64,000 nt of DNA from Pyropia yezoensis (lineage: Eukaryota > Rhodophyta > Bangiophyceae > Bangiales > Bangiaceae). Location of the stretch: contig CM020618.1 of NCBI GenBank assembly GCA_009829735.1, positions 5,206,882 to 5,270,881 on the forward strand. Direction: 5' to 3'. Positions 9,726 through 20,310 of this stretch are shown one piece after another. Under the pieces are notes generated by a model. The model saw only the letters and a program-made list of their open reading frames with translations, was not told the origin of the DNA and did no database searches. Position 1 is the stretch's first letter. Every line of letters starts with the position of its first letter. The translations under genes were made by a program, and so were the position numbers.

Positions 9726-11692
9726 TCGTTTCCCGCCGACTTGGCGTCCGAATCTGAGGGCGGGGAGGAAGACGACGAGTCCGAGGACGACGTGTCCGCC
9801 TCCTCCGCCGAGGGTGTGGCGACCGCAACGACCGGTCGAGACCCACCCTCGCGGCGTGAACGTACTTCGTTCGTAGCCGACTTTTTACTCGCATTCCTAA
9901 CAAGTTTTTGGATGCGTTTACTCAACTTGGGGCAATCATATGCCCAGTGACCATCGGAGTTGCAGTTCCAACACCGATGGTCCGTCCCGGGAGGGGTCTT
10001 CCCAACTGGGGAAGACGAAGGGATACCCTGGGAAGTTCCCACGGCAGCTACCACCCTCTCCTTGCGGATTCGGCGTGCCTCTCTCAACTCTCTGGCCTGG
10101 CGCGCCTCCTCCCGTTCCTTGGCCAACTCGGCCTGACGTTCCTGGCGTTGTTCCTCCCGCAACTTGCGGTAGGCCTCGCCTCTGCGATAGGCGAACCTGG
10201 CCAACTCGGCCAGGGTCGCCCGGGCAGTGTTATGCTCCCGGGTCTCCATCCGGACTGACCAATGGAGTCCCTCCACAAACCGACTCTTCACCACAGCTTG
10301 TGGATGAAGAAACCCACAAAGATTGTTGAGCTTACGGACTCGCTCCGCAAAGGACAACTCGTCCTCCGCCTCTTCCTGATGGGCTTGCGTAAACTCCTCG
10401 ACTTGAGAAGCCAACGCTGCCTCATCAACCATGGCTCTCAACAACCAGTTGACGAGCTCCAAATAGGACGTCACCTCCCCAGCGCCTCCACTTGAGGAGC
10501 TGGGCATGACGGACATAAGTTCTGTCCGTAGGTCGCCCTTCGTAAACTCCTGTAGCATGTAAAAAGCCATGCCTTCACTTATGGCATTGTCGTCGCAGGC
10601 TTTTGTGAAACGACGTAGGAACTCAAAGACACGGAGGGGGGGAGTTCCGTCCCACTCCGATTTGTGCCCAAAAGAATGAAGTGCATTCTTCTTGGCACGG
10701 CCCATGGCTCGGGCCTGGTCAGGACCATACGCCACCGACTTGTTGTGGAGGGCGTAGGTCTCACAGTCAAAGATCCTCTGGTAGACCGGGTTGGCTACCT
10801 GGATCTTGGGCGGCACCTCACGTTGAGGGAACAGCCGCTGTGGCACTGGGGTAAGTTCACTCTCAGTGCCTGTAGTCCGGCACGGCGCGCTTGGTGTAGC
10901 CGCCGGCGTTTCCGGGGGGAACTCCCCCGTGAAGGGCGTACGCCCCACCGAGTATGGTGTGGCTCCCTCGTTGGGAGTCACAGGTGTCGCCCCCAGTTCG
11001 GGGCGACCAGAGATAGGCGAAAGGGGGGATTCCCCCTGCGCCTGCGGGCTCGAAAGCCCCAATCCGGTTTGGACATTAAGGCCATCTGGCAAACTCGCCA
11101 CAATCTGATTCAGAATAGTATTCGTCATCGTGACCACCAGGTCCGGCAAAGTCTGCCGCAACACATTGGTCGCCTCCCGACGGACAGTTTCCGCGAGGAG
11201 TGGATTGACGACTCCAGTTGAGTCTCGGTCCGCCTCCGGGAGTCCACCTGAGGGGTAACCACGTTCCTCAGGGGTCTCAACCGGGGGCATGGGCGCGAGC
11301 CCATCGCCGACCAACGGAGGTCCACCGTCCTCCGAAAGCCTAGTTGGCGACGACTCCAAGCCAAAGTTGGCTCCAACCCGAGTGGAGCCCGCGGGGACAG
11401 TCCTCACCCCTTGGGACGTTCCCGTTGAGTATACCACACGGTGGACAGACTTCGGCCCACCCACATCAGAAGTGTCACCCGAGTGAACTCCCGACTGAGT
11501 CGGGGTGGCCTGTTGCCCGCCCGTACTTCCAGTCCTGCTGGCTTGAGGGACCTCTAGTCCCTCTGCGACCCCAGGTAAACCCACCTGTGTCTCACCAGTA
11601 TTCAAAGGCACTGAAGTACGTGCGTCACCCGTGTACTCCCCGGACGACGGGGGGTCCGAGCTAGCCATGTTGGCTGACGATCCGTATGACAC
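9722..11692 (-). CDS. gag: Retrotransposon Gag with CCHC zinc knuckle
   Basis: This 656-residue protein would form the particle and package RNA. The N-terminal 270 or so residues are Gly/Ser/Thr/Pro-rich and disordered. The middle is a Ty3-type capsid domain (RRFTKACDDNAISEG, then YLELVNWLLRAMVDEAALA and FAERVRKLNNLCGFL). A charged coiled-coil of Glu/Arg/Gln follows (LREEQRQERQAELAKEREE). A single zinc knuckle CWNCNSDGHWAYDC (CX2CX4HX4C) lies near residue 575. The C-terminus is acidic and Ser-rich. The start is about 95 bp inside the 5' LTR, with no earlier in-frame ATG noted. Confidence 0.93.
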   Translation of the reverse strand: MSYGSSANMASSDPPSSGEYTGDARTSVPLNTGETQVGLPGVAEGLEVPQASRTGSTGGQQATPTQSGVHSGDTSDVGGPKSVHRVVYSTGTSQGVRTVPAGSTRVGANFGLESSPTRLSEDGGPPLVGDGLAPMPPVETPEERGYPSGGLPEADRDSTGVVNPLLAETVRREATNVLRQTLPDLVVTMTNTILNQIVASLPDGLNVQTGLGLSSPQAQGESPLSPISGRPELGATPVTPNEGATPYSVGRTPFTGEFPPETPAATPSAPCRTTGTESELTPVPQRLFPQREVPPKIQVANPVYQRIFDCETYALHNKSVAYGPDQARAMGRAKKNALHSFGHKSEWDGTPPLRVFEFLRRFTKACDDNAISEGMAFYMLQEFTKGDLRTELMSVMPSSSSGGAGEVTSYLELVNWLLRAMVDEAALASQVEEFTQAHQEEAEDELSFAERVRKLNNLCGFLHPQAVVKSRFVEGLHWSVRMETREHNTARATLAELARFAYRRGEAYRKLREEQRQERQAELAKEREEARQARELREARRIRKERVVAAVGTSQGIPSSSPVGKTPPGTDHRCWNCNSDGHWAYDCPKLSKRIQKLVRNASKKSATNEVRSRREGGSRPVVAVATPSAEEADTSSSDSSSSSPPSDSDAKSAGNE

Positions 11693-11772
11693 GGTCCAAG
11701 ACCACCGTTCCTCTGAGACAGAGGGCCCCCTACACCCGGGTGCACCCGGAGGTAAAGTTTACCTCTGTCCCC

Positions 11773-11785
11773 TGCTGCTCCACCA
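11773..11785 (-). other. Primer-binding site
   Basis: Two bases inside the 5' LTR the minus strand reads TGGTGGAGCAGCA. It begins with TGG, as needed to pair with a tRNA CCA 3' end. I cannot name the tRNA. Confidence 0.65.
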
Positions 11786-11787
11786 AA

Positions 11788-12256
11788 TGTGGCAAAAACC
11801 ACTAGCACACACGGCACCCAAGTTGGGGCGGTGTGCTAGGGCTGCCTCCCGTGTCGGGGGAACCGGAAGAAGTGCAAGTCGCACACACTCTGTCCCTGTT
11901 GTGGGGCAAACCCCCCACGGACAAACAAGAGGATGGTGTGTGGTCCAACAGTTTCTTGGTCGGGACGGGGACGCAGGGCCAAGCCCCGCTGTCCCTCCCC
12001 TTATCCCCCCAGGGTCCACTCAGAATCTCGCCACTCAGAATCTCCCACCCCAGCACCTGCCCACCGGGCCACACGAAAATTCAAGACGATAAATGCAGAA
12101 AACCCTCAAATCCAAGTTGGATTTACTACTAAGCTAACTATCCCAAACTTAGGGAATATGGACCCAAATGCAGGGGGAGGAACGGAACAGGCTAGTGGCC
12201 TGCCGCCCCTTGCATGGCACGTGTTGCCCCCCTACCTGGGGGTCAATACTGCCACA
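11788..12256 (-). repeat. 5' LTR of the chromovirus
   Basis: Second 469-bp LTR, identical to 2880-3348 apart from two substitutions. Transcription of the element should start here on the minus strand. AAGCA follows at 12257-12261. Confidence 0.95.
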
Positions 12257-12261
12257 AAGCA
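12257..12261. repeat. Target-site duplication, right copy (AAGCA)
   Basis: Exact match of the five bases at 2875-2879 that precede the left LTR. Confidence 0.9.
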
Positions 12262-13015
12262 AAGGACCGCTACCTGCAGCATGCCCACCGCCTCGTCGAC
12301 GGGACTCCCCAACCGATGGAGTGTATTCTGAAAACGGGCAGCGCCTTGGCCTCTCCAATGCTGACGCCCCGGTCCAGCTCCGCCCGCACGACCCTCTGGT
12401 TACCGGCGGACGCGGCGCGCCCCTGGTCCCCGGCCATTCTCAGCCAGCTCCCGGGTGATGAGCTTTGCGAACAACCCCATGCCGTGCACACCCATAGAGA
12501 GTCTGTAGGCTCTTTTCCATCCCCCTGCTCAGTGCCAGCGCCCAGCCAGAGTCAGTGAGTGAAGCAGGAAGCACAATATAAAGAGTACTGCCTGTACGGG
12601 GTGTGTTTAAGCTGGTCAAGCCTCTCTCTGATGGATGGAAAAGAACCTACACAGTCCCAACACGCTAGAATGCGCAACAGTGCACAGGTCATGGCTTTCA
12701 TCGTTCCCCAAGGCCCGTGCCTACCCATTGAAACACAAGAAAGAGCACAGGAACGTGAGGTCTCCTATCCACATATCCCCACCAAGTCCTGAGCGTCCTC
12801 TGACTGAACTTTTTGGCACCAGTTGCTCATACGGACTCCGCGGAGGGTCCTGAGCTCGCGGGGGGTGGTCTGTTCTGTGATGATCCACTTTTTTGTCATA
12901 GGCACACGCTGCGGCAGGGGGGTCCCAGCGTGTGCAAAACCGCGCCCCTGGGAGCACATCGGGATACCGGCAAGAGCAGTTTTTGTGTACCTGCAAGCTC
13001 GCAGGGACACAGAGG
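12262..13015. other. No confident gene
   Basis: Moderate-GC DNA downstream of the retrotransposon. A short minus-strand reading near 12410-12490 (GLFAKLITRELAENGRG) looks coding but is followed at once by a stop, or by a possible GTAACC donor. It may be a remnant of whatever the insertion split. Confidence 0.3.
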
Positions 13016-13025
13016 TTAGTTAGGG

Positions 13026-13671
13026 CTAGGCTTGTGCTGCACGCCCAGGGCGTGCACTAAGCTGCACGCCCCGGGAGGGATTAGGCGTGTTTTAGGGCGT
13101 GTCACGCCTGTACGCCCGAGATTTCGGGGCGTGCACTAGGGCGGGATCGTATTTACTTTCAATAGCCTTGCATACGTTCTGATACTTCGCATCGCGCAAT
13201 GAAGCCCTAATTGAATGGTAATCAAGGGCCCAGCCACAGAGGCCATCCAGTTCTGTATACCGGGCGGGAGCAATGCTACGTGCGTCCAGTCTGGGATTGC
13301 CTGCGCCCAGCTCACGCACATGCCGTGCTTGTCGTGAGGCCTTCGAGGCAGTCGCGCCGGACGTGGCTCTCTGCTTTCTCGCTTTCATGGCGCAGTGGGG
13401 GTCAGAGCAGGCATGTGTGCTCCACGGGCGCCGCCGCGAGTGACTGCAGCCAGTGTGCCCGATTCTGACAGAAAGAGTCCGGCGCGACCCAAGCAACTAC
13501 CTGAAGCAACCATCCATGGTGGCAGAGCTTCTTCATAATTTGCACTCGTCTGGTAAAATTGTGTTAATTTCTCGGGGCATGCAGGGCGGGATGAACTTTT
13601 GAGGGCGTGCCTAAGGCGTGTTCAGGGCGTGTCACGCCTGCACGAAAAAGGGGCGTGCAGCACAAGCCTAG
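13026..13671. mobile_element. Short non-autonomous DNA transposon with 21-bp inverted repeats
   Basis: The 21 bases at 13026-13046 (beginning CTAGGCTTGTGC) are the exact reverse complement of 13651-13671, giving a 646-bp element. The flanks TTAGTTAGGG (13016-13025) and TTATGTAGGG (13672-13681) agree at 8 of 10 positions, a plausible decayed target duplication. GGCGTGT/GTGTCACGCC motifs cluster at both ends, and a stretch of about 31 bp (near 13084-13115 and 13614-13644) is directly repeated. The size and subterminal motifs suggest a hAT- or MULE-like MITE. A 134-codon minus ORF (13092-13496) inside has no recognisable domain. Confidence 0.75.
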
Positions 13672-13681
13672 TTATGTAGGG

Positions 13682-14408
13682 CCATGCTACTGCCCGGTTG
13701 CTGTCCTTCTCTTGGCGATGAGGGGAGGGGCTCAAAAGCTACAGTTTTTAGTTGCTTCGTCGTGAAGAAGTGCTACTCAGGGCAACATACAACCGATGCC
13801 CACCGGTTTCTTTTTTGACGAACAGAAGCAGAATAGGTAGAGGGAGGTAGCGTGGTGCGTGGTGTTGCTCTTCGGTGCCTAAAGCTTTAGTTGTGCGAAG
13901 ATCATGGGGCGGGCGACGGACATGAGCGTACTTCTGCTTCTGTATGGATGATGACCATACGTGGCCAATGACCAATCTTTTTCCAGAAAAAAACACATGG
14001 GCACAGAGCGCAAGGTCTGAGGAGCACAGCGGTGTGCCCCACGTCCCGCAGGGTGCACTTCTTCATGGTCAACAGGGGTCGTAGGACTCGACGGGGCGGG
14101 GGGACGGGTGGTGAGATCAAATGTCACTCTGGGTGCAAATTGGTCACTTCGCGCATCTGCCTCACTGAATGTACATACATATGTCCTGGACACCGAGCGC
14201 CGGTGGTCGGTCCACTGCGCCGCGGGGGTGTGACACCGCGCGCGCGCCATCGCACGATGCCCGTCGACGCGCGGCGCCGCGGCGGCGCGACGGGACAAGA
14301 AAGCATCAACAGAAAACACAAAAAACAAAAAATCAGCAAAGGAAGGAAGAGGGCGACGGGGAGGCTTGGCCCCTCCCCCCACAACCTCTCACCCCACCAC
14401 GACCCCCG
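13682..14408. other. No confident gene
   Basis: Moderate-GC intergenic DNA. ORFs here lack recognisable domains. An AGGGCCATGCTACTG string at about 13678-13692 recurs near 28277-28291, perhaps part of a dispersed repeat. Confidence 0.35.
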
Positions 14409-15019
14409 CTAGGCATGACCAGCGTGCAGCCGGCGGCACCGCCCCCAGCCGCCCCCCTTCCCCCCCCCAACTCCCCCCCCCCCGCGTGCCCCTCTTGCCC
14501 CCCCCGCCATGACACGCGGGCCCACCTCAGCGGGGGGCGACGGCGGGAGGGCCGGCCGGGTTGCTCCCCGCCCCACCCCCCCCGCCGCCGCCGCCGCCGC
14601 CGCGGCCGCCCCCCCGCCCCCCCCAAGGCGGGCAGTAACGGCCGCAATCTCCCGCTCCAGCCCCTCGACGAGCACCACCGCGTGGACCGCCCGGTTGCGG
14701 CGGCTCCCCCGGTTGAGCAGCACCCGCAGGCGCTCCCGCTCGTTGAGCGCCGCCTCCCCCCGCGCGAGCGCCGCCGCCTTGGCCGCCACCGCCGCGGCAA
14801 CGGCGTCGGCGTTGGCCACATCCCACTCGCGGCGCGCCGCGTCGCCGGCGGCCTGGGCGGCCGCCTCTACGCGGGCGACCGCCGCGGCGCCGCCGGGGAG
14901 GGCAGCCAGGGTGGCCGTCAGCGCGTACTTGCGCTGCTGCCGCCGGTTGCGGTAGGCCGCCGCCGACGCCGCGCCGGGGGTGGGCGCCGCAGAGGGGGGG
15001 CGCCCGGCGGCAGTGCCGC

Positions 15020-15056
<37 letters not shown>

Positions 15057-16752
15057 CGTCGTCCCCGCCGCTGGGCGGGGGGGCGGCGGCCGCCGCGGAC
15101 GCGGGGGGGGGGGGAGTCGTCCCCGCCAGACAGGGAGGGCGGGAGCACTCCGCCGGCGGGGGGGGGGCAGGGCGGGGCCTCCTCCCCGTCATCCGCCGCG
15201 AGGGGGCGGGGTACCACCGGCTGCACCGGCGAAGGAGCCACCACCCCGAGGGGGGCAGGCCCCGGCGGGGTCGCTGCCCGTGGTGGGGGTGGCAAGCCCG
15301 CCGGCCCGTACGCCGCGGCGGGGTCCCCGTACGGCCCACCTGCCAGTGGGGGTGGTGGCCCCACGCCGAGCGCGTCCCCGCCGCTACCGCCACCGCCACC
15401 GCCACCGCCGACGCCAGCGTCCGCATAGGCAGACGCGTACGGCGCCACCCCCCCGCCCCCGCCACCCGACGGTAGCGGCAGTGGGGGTGTCCAGCCGGTG
15501 CCCCCCACCCCGCGCGGCAGTGGCAGCGGGGGTGTCCAGCCGCTGCTCCGCGGCAGCAGACCCCCCAGCGACGGCGTGACGCCCAGCACGCCCGCCGCTG
15601 GCCGGTATGGCAGCCCCCCCACGCCCAGGGGCGAAAAGCCGATGCCGCTACCGCCACTGTCGCCACCGCCACCACCACCGCCGCCGCCGCCGCCGCCGCC
15701 GCCGGTGCGGGGCGTCGGGAAGGGGCGGATGCCAAAGAGCGGCGGTGTTTCGCCGGCACCCCACAGCACCCCGCCGGGGGAACCGTCGCCGCCGCCGCCA
15801 GGCAGCGCCGCCAGCGGTGGCAGCGGCAGCGGCGACCACGCCGGGTAGACGACCGTACCGCTATACGCCGTCGCCCCTGGGGAGGCCCCCGTGTCCATCG
15901 CCATGCCACCCCCGCCCCCGACGCCGCCGCCACCACCACCACCACCACCACCACCACCACCACCACCACCACCACCACCACCACCACCACCACCACCACC
16001 ACCGCCACCCCCGCCGCCGCCGCCCCCCACACCCGGGGATAGCCCAATGTCCATGGCCGCCGACGGCCCCACCACCCCCGCCGGCGGCGGCGGCCGCGAC
16101 GAGCCACCTCCCCCGCCCCCCCCACCGCCGCCGTCACCCCCCCCCCCGCCGCCCCCTCCCGGCGAGGACGCCACCGGCAGGCACACCAGCGGCGACCACA
16201 GCACCCGCCCGTCGGCACTCACGCCCGCCACGTCGGGGGGCGGCAGCGGCAGCGGCGCGCGGGAGGTGAGCGGCCGGCCGCCCCCCATCCCGACCGCCGC
16301 GGCGGCGGCGGCCGCCGCCGCCGCCCCCCCACCACCGCCGCCAGACACGGGAGGCGCACCATACGGGGTGGCGCCGGCCACGCCGCCGCCGCCGGGTGGG
16401 GTGCCGCCGACGCCGCCCACCGCAGAGGCGGCCGCCGCAACCGCCGCGGTCAGGGAGGGGGTCAGCACCGAGCCCGGCGCGGGCCACCCGCTCACCCCCG
16501 CCGGCGGCGGGGGCGCCCACGCGGTCGGCGCCACGTGGTCGGGGGACAGCCGGCGGAGCCCGTCGCCGCCGCCGCCGCCGCCGCCGCCGCGGGGGCGGGC
16601 GCCCAGCTCCAACGGCGGCGCCCAGCCGGGCGCGTGGTGCGCGGGCGCCCGCCGCCCACCCCCCGGCGACGACACGACCGGCAGCGGCGGGTGCGCGGTG
16701 GCATCGGGGCTGTGGTGGCCGCCCCCGTCGTTGCCGCCGCCACCCTCACCGC

Positions 16753-16784
<32 letters not shown>

Positions 16785-17172
16785 CCGTTGCCATGGCCGC
16801 GGCCGTCGACGGCCGTCGACGGTGCGGCGGCGGCGGCGGCGGCGGCGGGCCAGCCCGACGAGTGTGCCGACGGGGGCGGGGGGGGGGATGCCGCGACGGG
16901 CGGCGGCAGCGGCAGCGGCAGGGGCGGGGTGGACAGGGCCATGGCATCGTCGCCGTCCCCCCCCCCGCCATCAGGCCCGCCGCCTTGACCACCCCCACCG
17001 TCCCCTTGCGCGCTGCCGCCACCCCCACCGCCACCCCCACCGCCACCGCCGCCGCCACCCCCACCCCCACCGGCCGTCGGGGCCATGCGGTGGTGGGTGG
17101 TGGCCGGCAGCGGCGGGGTGCGGCCGAAAAAGGCGTCCATCGGCGACGGCGGCGACCGGCCGACGGACGCGT

Positions 17173-17203
<31 letters not shown>

Positions 17204-18439
17204 GCCGGCCGCGTCCATGGAGCGGCGCCACCACCACGCCCCCGCCAGCGGGGTGCCGCCCCCACCGCCGCCGCCGGCGCCACCCCCAATGCCCGCGGCG
17301 GTGGCGGCAACGACCGCCGGCGGGGGCAGGCGCCCCCCCCCCCCCCCCCCCCCCGCCGCAGCCGGTGACGCAGACGCCGAGGAGCGGCGGGAGGCGGAGG
17401 CGGCTGGCGGCGGTGGGGGCAGCCACAGGAAGGTCGCGGCGGGCCCACCCCCGCCCGCCGCCGCCGCCGACGCCATGGGCGGCGGCGGCGTCCGCCCCCA
17501 CCCGCGCGGCCGGCCGGTGGGGGGCGGCGGCAGCGGCGGCAGCGGCGGCAGCGGCGGCAGCGGCGGCAGCGGGGGGGTCAGCCGCGACCGCCCAGCCCAG
17601 CCGCTGCCGCCGCCTGCGCTGGCGCCACCACCCGCACCTCCACCTCCACCACCACCACCCCCCCCACTACCACCCCCCCCACCAATGGGCGGCAGCAGCA
17701 GCCGCGCGTGGCCACCCGCGGGGCCCCCCGCGCTGGCCAACCCCTCGCCCCCTCCCGCGACGGGCTCGCCGCCGCTGCCAATGCCGCCGCCGCTGCCGGC
17801 CGTGGCGCCCGCCGTGGCGCCGTCGGCGGTCACAGGCCAGCGCCACCGGGGGGGGGGGTGGGGGCGCGTCACCGGGCGGGGCCGGCCGCCCTGGTCACAA
17901 CCGGGTCGGCGGTTGTACCGCCGCCGCCGCTGCCCCCCCCCCCTCCTGCGGGGGTGCCGGGGGGGTGGTGGCGGGGGGGACAAGGAGGCGGTGCCGCCCG
18001 CCACCGCACACACACCCCCGCCCCCCGCCCCCGCCGGCACGGGCCACCACCGGCCACGCGGGGCGGCGGCGGCGGCGGGTGGGCGGGGCGGCGGGGGGCC
18101 CGCGGGAGCCGACGCGCGACGGCGCGTCGGCCCTCCCAACGCGCGCAGCGGCAGTGTGGCTGCCGGCCAGCCGTGGGGTGCGGGTGGGGGGGGGGGGGGG
18201 GGGGTTGTCAACCACCAACCCCTGCCGTGCGCGCCCACGAGGGGAAATGGATCATGTGGGGGGGGGGGGGGGGGGGGTGGGGGGTGGGGGGGGGTGGCGG
18301 ACGCGACCCGTGCAAACCGCGGCGCCGCTGGTGGGGGGGGGGGAGAGGGCGGGGGATGGGTACAGCGCAGAGGGGGGGCGGGGGCGGGGGGTGGGGGGAG
18401 AAGGGGGGCCAGGGCGGCTGGCCGCCACCGCCACCCCAC
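14409..18439 (-). CDS. Large Gly/Pro/Ala-rich protein with possible C-terminal basic helix
   Basis: One minus frame is open for 1173 codons (14918-18439). Its reading contains natural-looking phrases (GTVVYPAWSPLPLPPLAALP, LFGIRPFPTPR) and a duplicated SGWTPPLPLP/TGWTPPLPLP unit between poly-Gly, poly-Pro and poly-Ala tracts, whereas plus-strand frames are Arg-rich like shadows. The start is uncertain: an ATG at 17476 (MASAAAAGGGG) is as plausible as 18439. Near 14990 the reading leaves this frame. In an adjacent frame (about 14990-14640) there is a basic segment AYRNRRQQRKYAL followed by a long Ala/Glu/Arg helix (RGEAALNERERLRVLLNR), which could be a DNA-binding basic helix plus coiled coil. 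Joining the two needs a splice or a 1-nt homopolymer error. This may be a transcription factor, but that is inference. Confidence 0.4.
15931..16003. repeat. Trinucleotide repeat (CAC)n, about 24 units
   Basis: Uninterrupted CAC/ACC triplets over 73 bp, extended on both sides by CCG/CCC triplets. In the minus frame of the surrounding ORF it encodes poly-Gly. Confidence 0.9.
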
Positions 18440-19571
18440 ACCGCCGCCGCCTGGTCACGCGTGCCCCGTGGCGTGGGGGTGGGGTGGGAGGGAGGGGTGG
18501 ACAGGGGGCGGGGGGGGACAGACGGCCGCCGCGGCCGGTGCAGCAGCGACGCACAGCAGTGCACGTGCGGGGTGGTGCCACAGCAGGGCCGGGGTGGTGG
18601 TAAGGGCCAAAGGCGGGGGGGGGGGGGAGGGTGGTGGGGATGGGTGGTGGTGGTGGTGGTGGTGGGGGTGGTGGTGGTTGTCGCTTGTGGGGGGTCACAG
18701 GGGGGGGGGGGGGCAGGGGGAGGGGGGGGGGGGGGGGGGTTGGTTGGCGTGGCTCGGGAGAGAGAGAGGAGTGGGGGGGGGGGGGGGGGGGGGGTGGGGT
18801 CCGGCCGGGGGGGGGGGGGGGGAGGAGGGGGCAAGGTGCCTTGGTAGGGCTATGACGAGGAAGCGCCTTGCGTGGCCGACGGATCTGCACGCAACGGCTT
18901 CGCGGCTGGGGGGGTGGGGGGCGGTGGATGGCGTAAGAGCGGAGGGTGGGGGGGGGGGGGGGAACGGGAGCGGGGGCCGTTGGGGGGTGTGTCGCTTGGT
19001 GCGCTGGCAAAGGTGGCGAGGGCGGGAGGGGAGGGGAGGGGAGGGGCGGGGAGGGGGGTTGCGTCGGCGTCAGGAGGACACACACGCACTCGCGCGCGCG
19101 CGCGCACGCGCGCGAGCGGCGGCGCGTCCTTGACGAGGACGGCGAGGACGATTGCAAGTTGCGGGCGTGCGAGGGGGCTGTGGGGACGGACGTCCACCGC
19201 GGAGGCCAGGACGCCCCTTTCTTGTCTACTGTGGCGCTGTTGCATGGGAAGCCCCCCCCCCCCCCCCCCCCCCCTTGACAGCCAATCCGGCAAGGCCATC
19301 CAAGTGTACACCGTACTGAACGCAACAGTATTGAAGGAGTGGTTGGCTGTCGTGCGGACGCCACGCACCGTACACAGGTCCACACTACTCTGCATGGCTG
19401 GACTGATGCGCGCGCTGGGCCGGTCGTTTCTTTTGCGTACATATGTTTTTTTTCCTGTTGGTTGTCCGTTTCGAGACAGGAAGACGAGGCAGTTGCTGGA
19501 TGTAATTCATGACACAAAGAGACAGAAAATACGACACCCGTCTTGCACCATCAGACAGTCCCGTAGGTGTA
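18440..19571. other. G-rich intergenic tract, no confident gene
   Basis: Dominated by G homopolymers on the plus strand (for example 18770-18825) with GGT runs near 18640-18680 and a CGCGCG tract near 19094-19112. These are strong quadruplex and slippage candidates. ORFs crossing it are low-complexity artefacts. Confidence 0.5.
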
Positions 19572-20310
19572 CAGTACCTACTGTACCCCATATTACTTGT
19601 CCACTTTGACACGCCCGGTTCGACGTGTGACCAAGTCGGAAAAACGATCTCTGCGGTGCCGATTTGTGGTCATCTGTCGAGTCCGTCGCTGAGCGGCTGC
19701 GTGGCGCGCTACAGAAAAATGCTCACAGCTTTGCCGTTGGGGCGAGTAGAGTCTCACAGGCGCCATGGGGAGCAAGGTCAGAACCCCTCTGAGCCCTCAG
19801 CAGGTGGGAGTCATGCACAAGATGGTCGCAACCGGAAAGTTCTATGGCGCCATCGCCTCCTTTTTGACCCTAAAGCAGAGAACGGCTGCAAACGTGACGG
19901 TACGGGCCGGGTGCCCCAATACTGGGCCTCACAAGGAGACCAGAGGCCTTCCGAAGGCTATGAGCCTTCAAGAGCTCCAAGGCCTCGGCGGATGGAGAAC
20001 GACAACCCTTTCGCGGCAATGACCGAAACAGCGGAAAAGCTGAATAGGGAGCGAACCAAGCCTCTGGCGGGGTCCTCCCTCCCTCCAGTGCCCCTCTGCA
20101 CCGTACGAAGGACCGTGAAGGTGTTGGCGTTGTCGTCCTATACACCCCGCCAGAACATGGCTCGCGGCGTGCGCGCGGTGGTGGCGGCCAGAGGGGCATG
20201 CACTAAGTTTTTCTGGGTTTACTGCACCGTGAAGGACGGTTCCATGCAGGATCAAACAGATTCTCAGGATTGGTCGTCTTGGGTGGACAAATAATATTGG
20301 GTAGGTACTG
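19572..20310 (+). mobile_element. Internally deleted Tc1/mariner-like element
   Basis: The left end at 19572 (CAGTACCTAC, then ATTACTTGTCCAC) and the reverse complement of the right end at 20310 (CAGTACCTAC, then ATTATTTGTCCAC) form imperfect inverted repeats of about 35 bp, the left having a 6-bp insertion. Each end is flanked by a TA dinucleotide (19570-19571 and 20311-20312), as expected for TA-targeting Tc1/mariner transposons. At 739 bp it is too short for a full transposase and encodes only an N-terminal fragment. Confidence 0.8.
19765..20022 (+). pseudogene. Tc1/mariner transposase N-terminal HTH fragment
   Basis: An 85-codon ORF inside the 19572-20310 element. Residues about 8-46 (RTPLSPQQVGVMHKM, then YGAIASFLTLKQRT) have the spacing of the first helix-turn-helix of Tc1/mariner/pogo transposases, which binds the terminal repeats. 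No DDE catalytic domain follows; the rest of the element is about 290 bp with shifting frames. The call depends as much on the inverted repeats as on the protein. Confidence 0.5.

Larger units (their letters stand above)
2880..12256 (-). mobile_element. Full-length chromovirus (Ty3/gypsy) LTR retrotransposon
   Basis: The element is 9377 bp, bounded by two 469-bp LTRs that each begin TGTGGCA and end TGCCACA, and flanked by an AAGCA target duplication. Its sense strand is minus: primer-binding site inside the right LTR, then gag, protease, a spacer segment, RT-RNaseH-integrase with a C-terminal chromodomain, and a polypurine tract against the left LTR. I found only two mismatches between the LTRs, so insertion is recent. 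Base composition is less GC-rich than the surrounding host DNA. Unusual points are a long antisense ORF between pol and the 3' LTR, two in-frame TAG codons in the protease-pol frame, and numerous short palindromes with a CAA(C/G)TTG centre. Chromoviruses use the integrase chromodomain to target chromatin. Confidence 0.96.

Noticed and set aside
16396..18603. 735-codon plus-strand ORF opposite the Gly/Pro-rich gene
   Set aside because: Arg-rich shadow; the minus frame has more protein-like segments and internal duplications.
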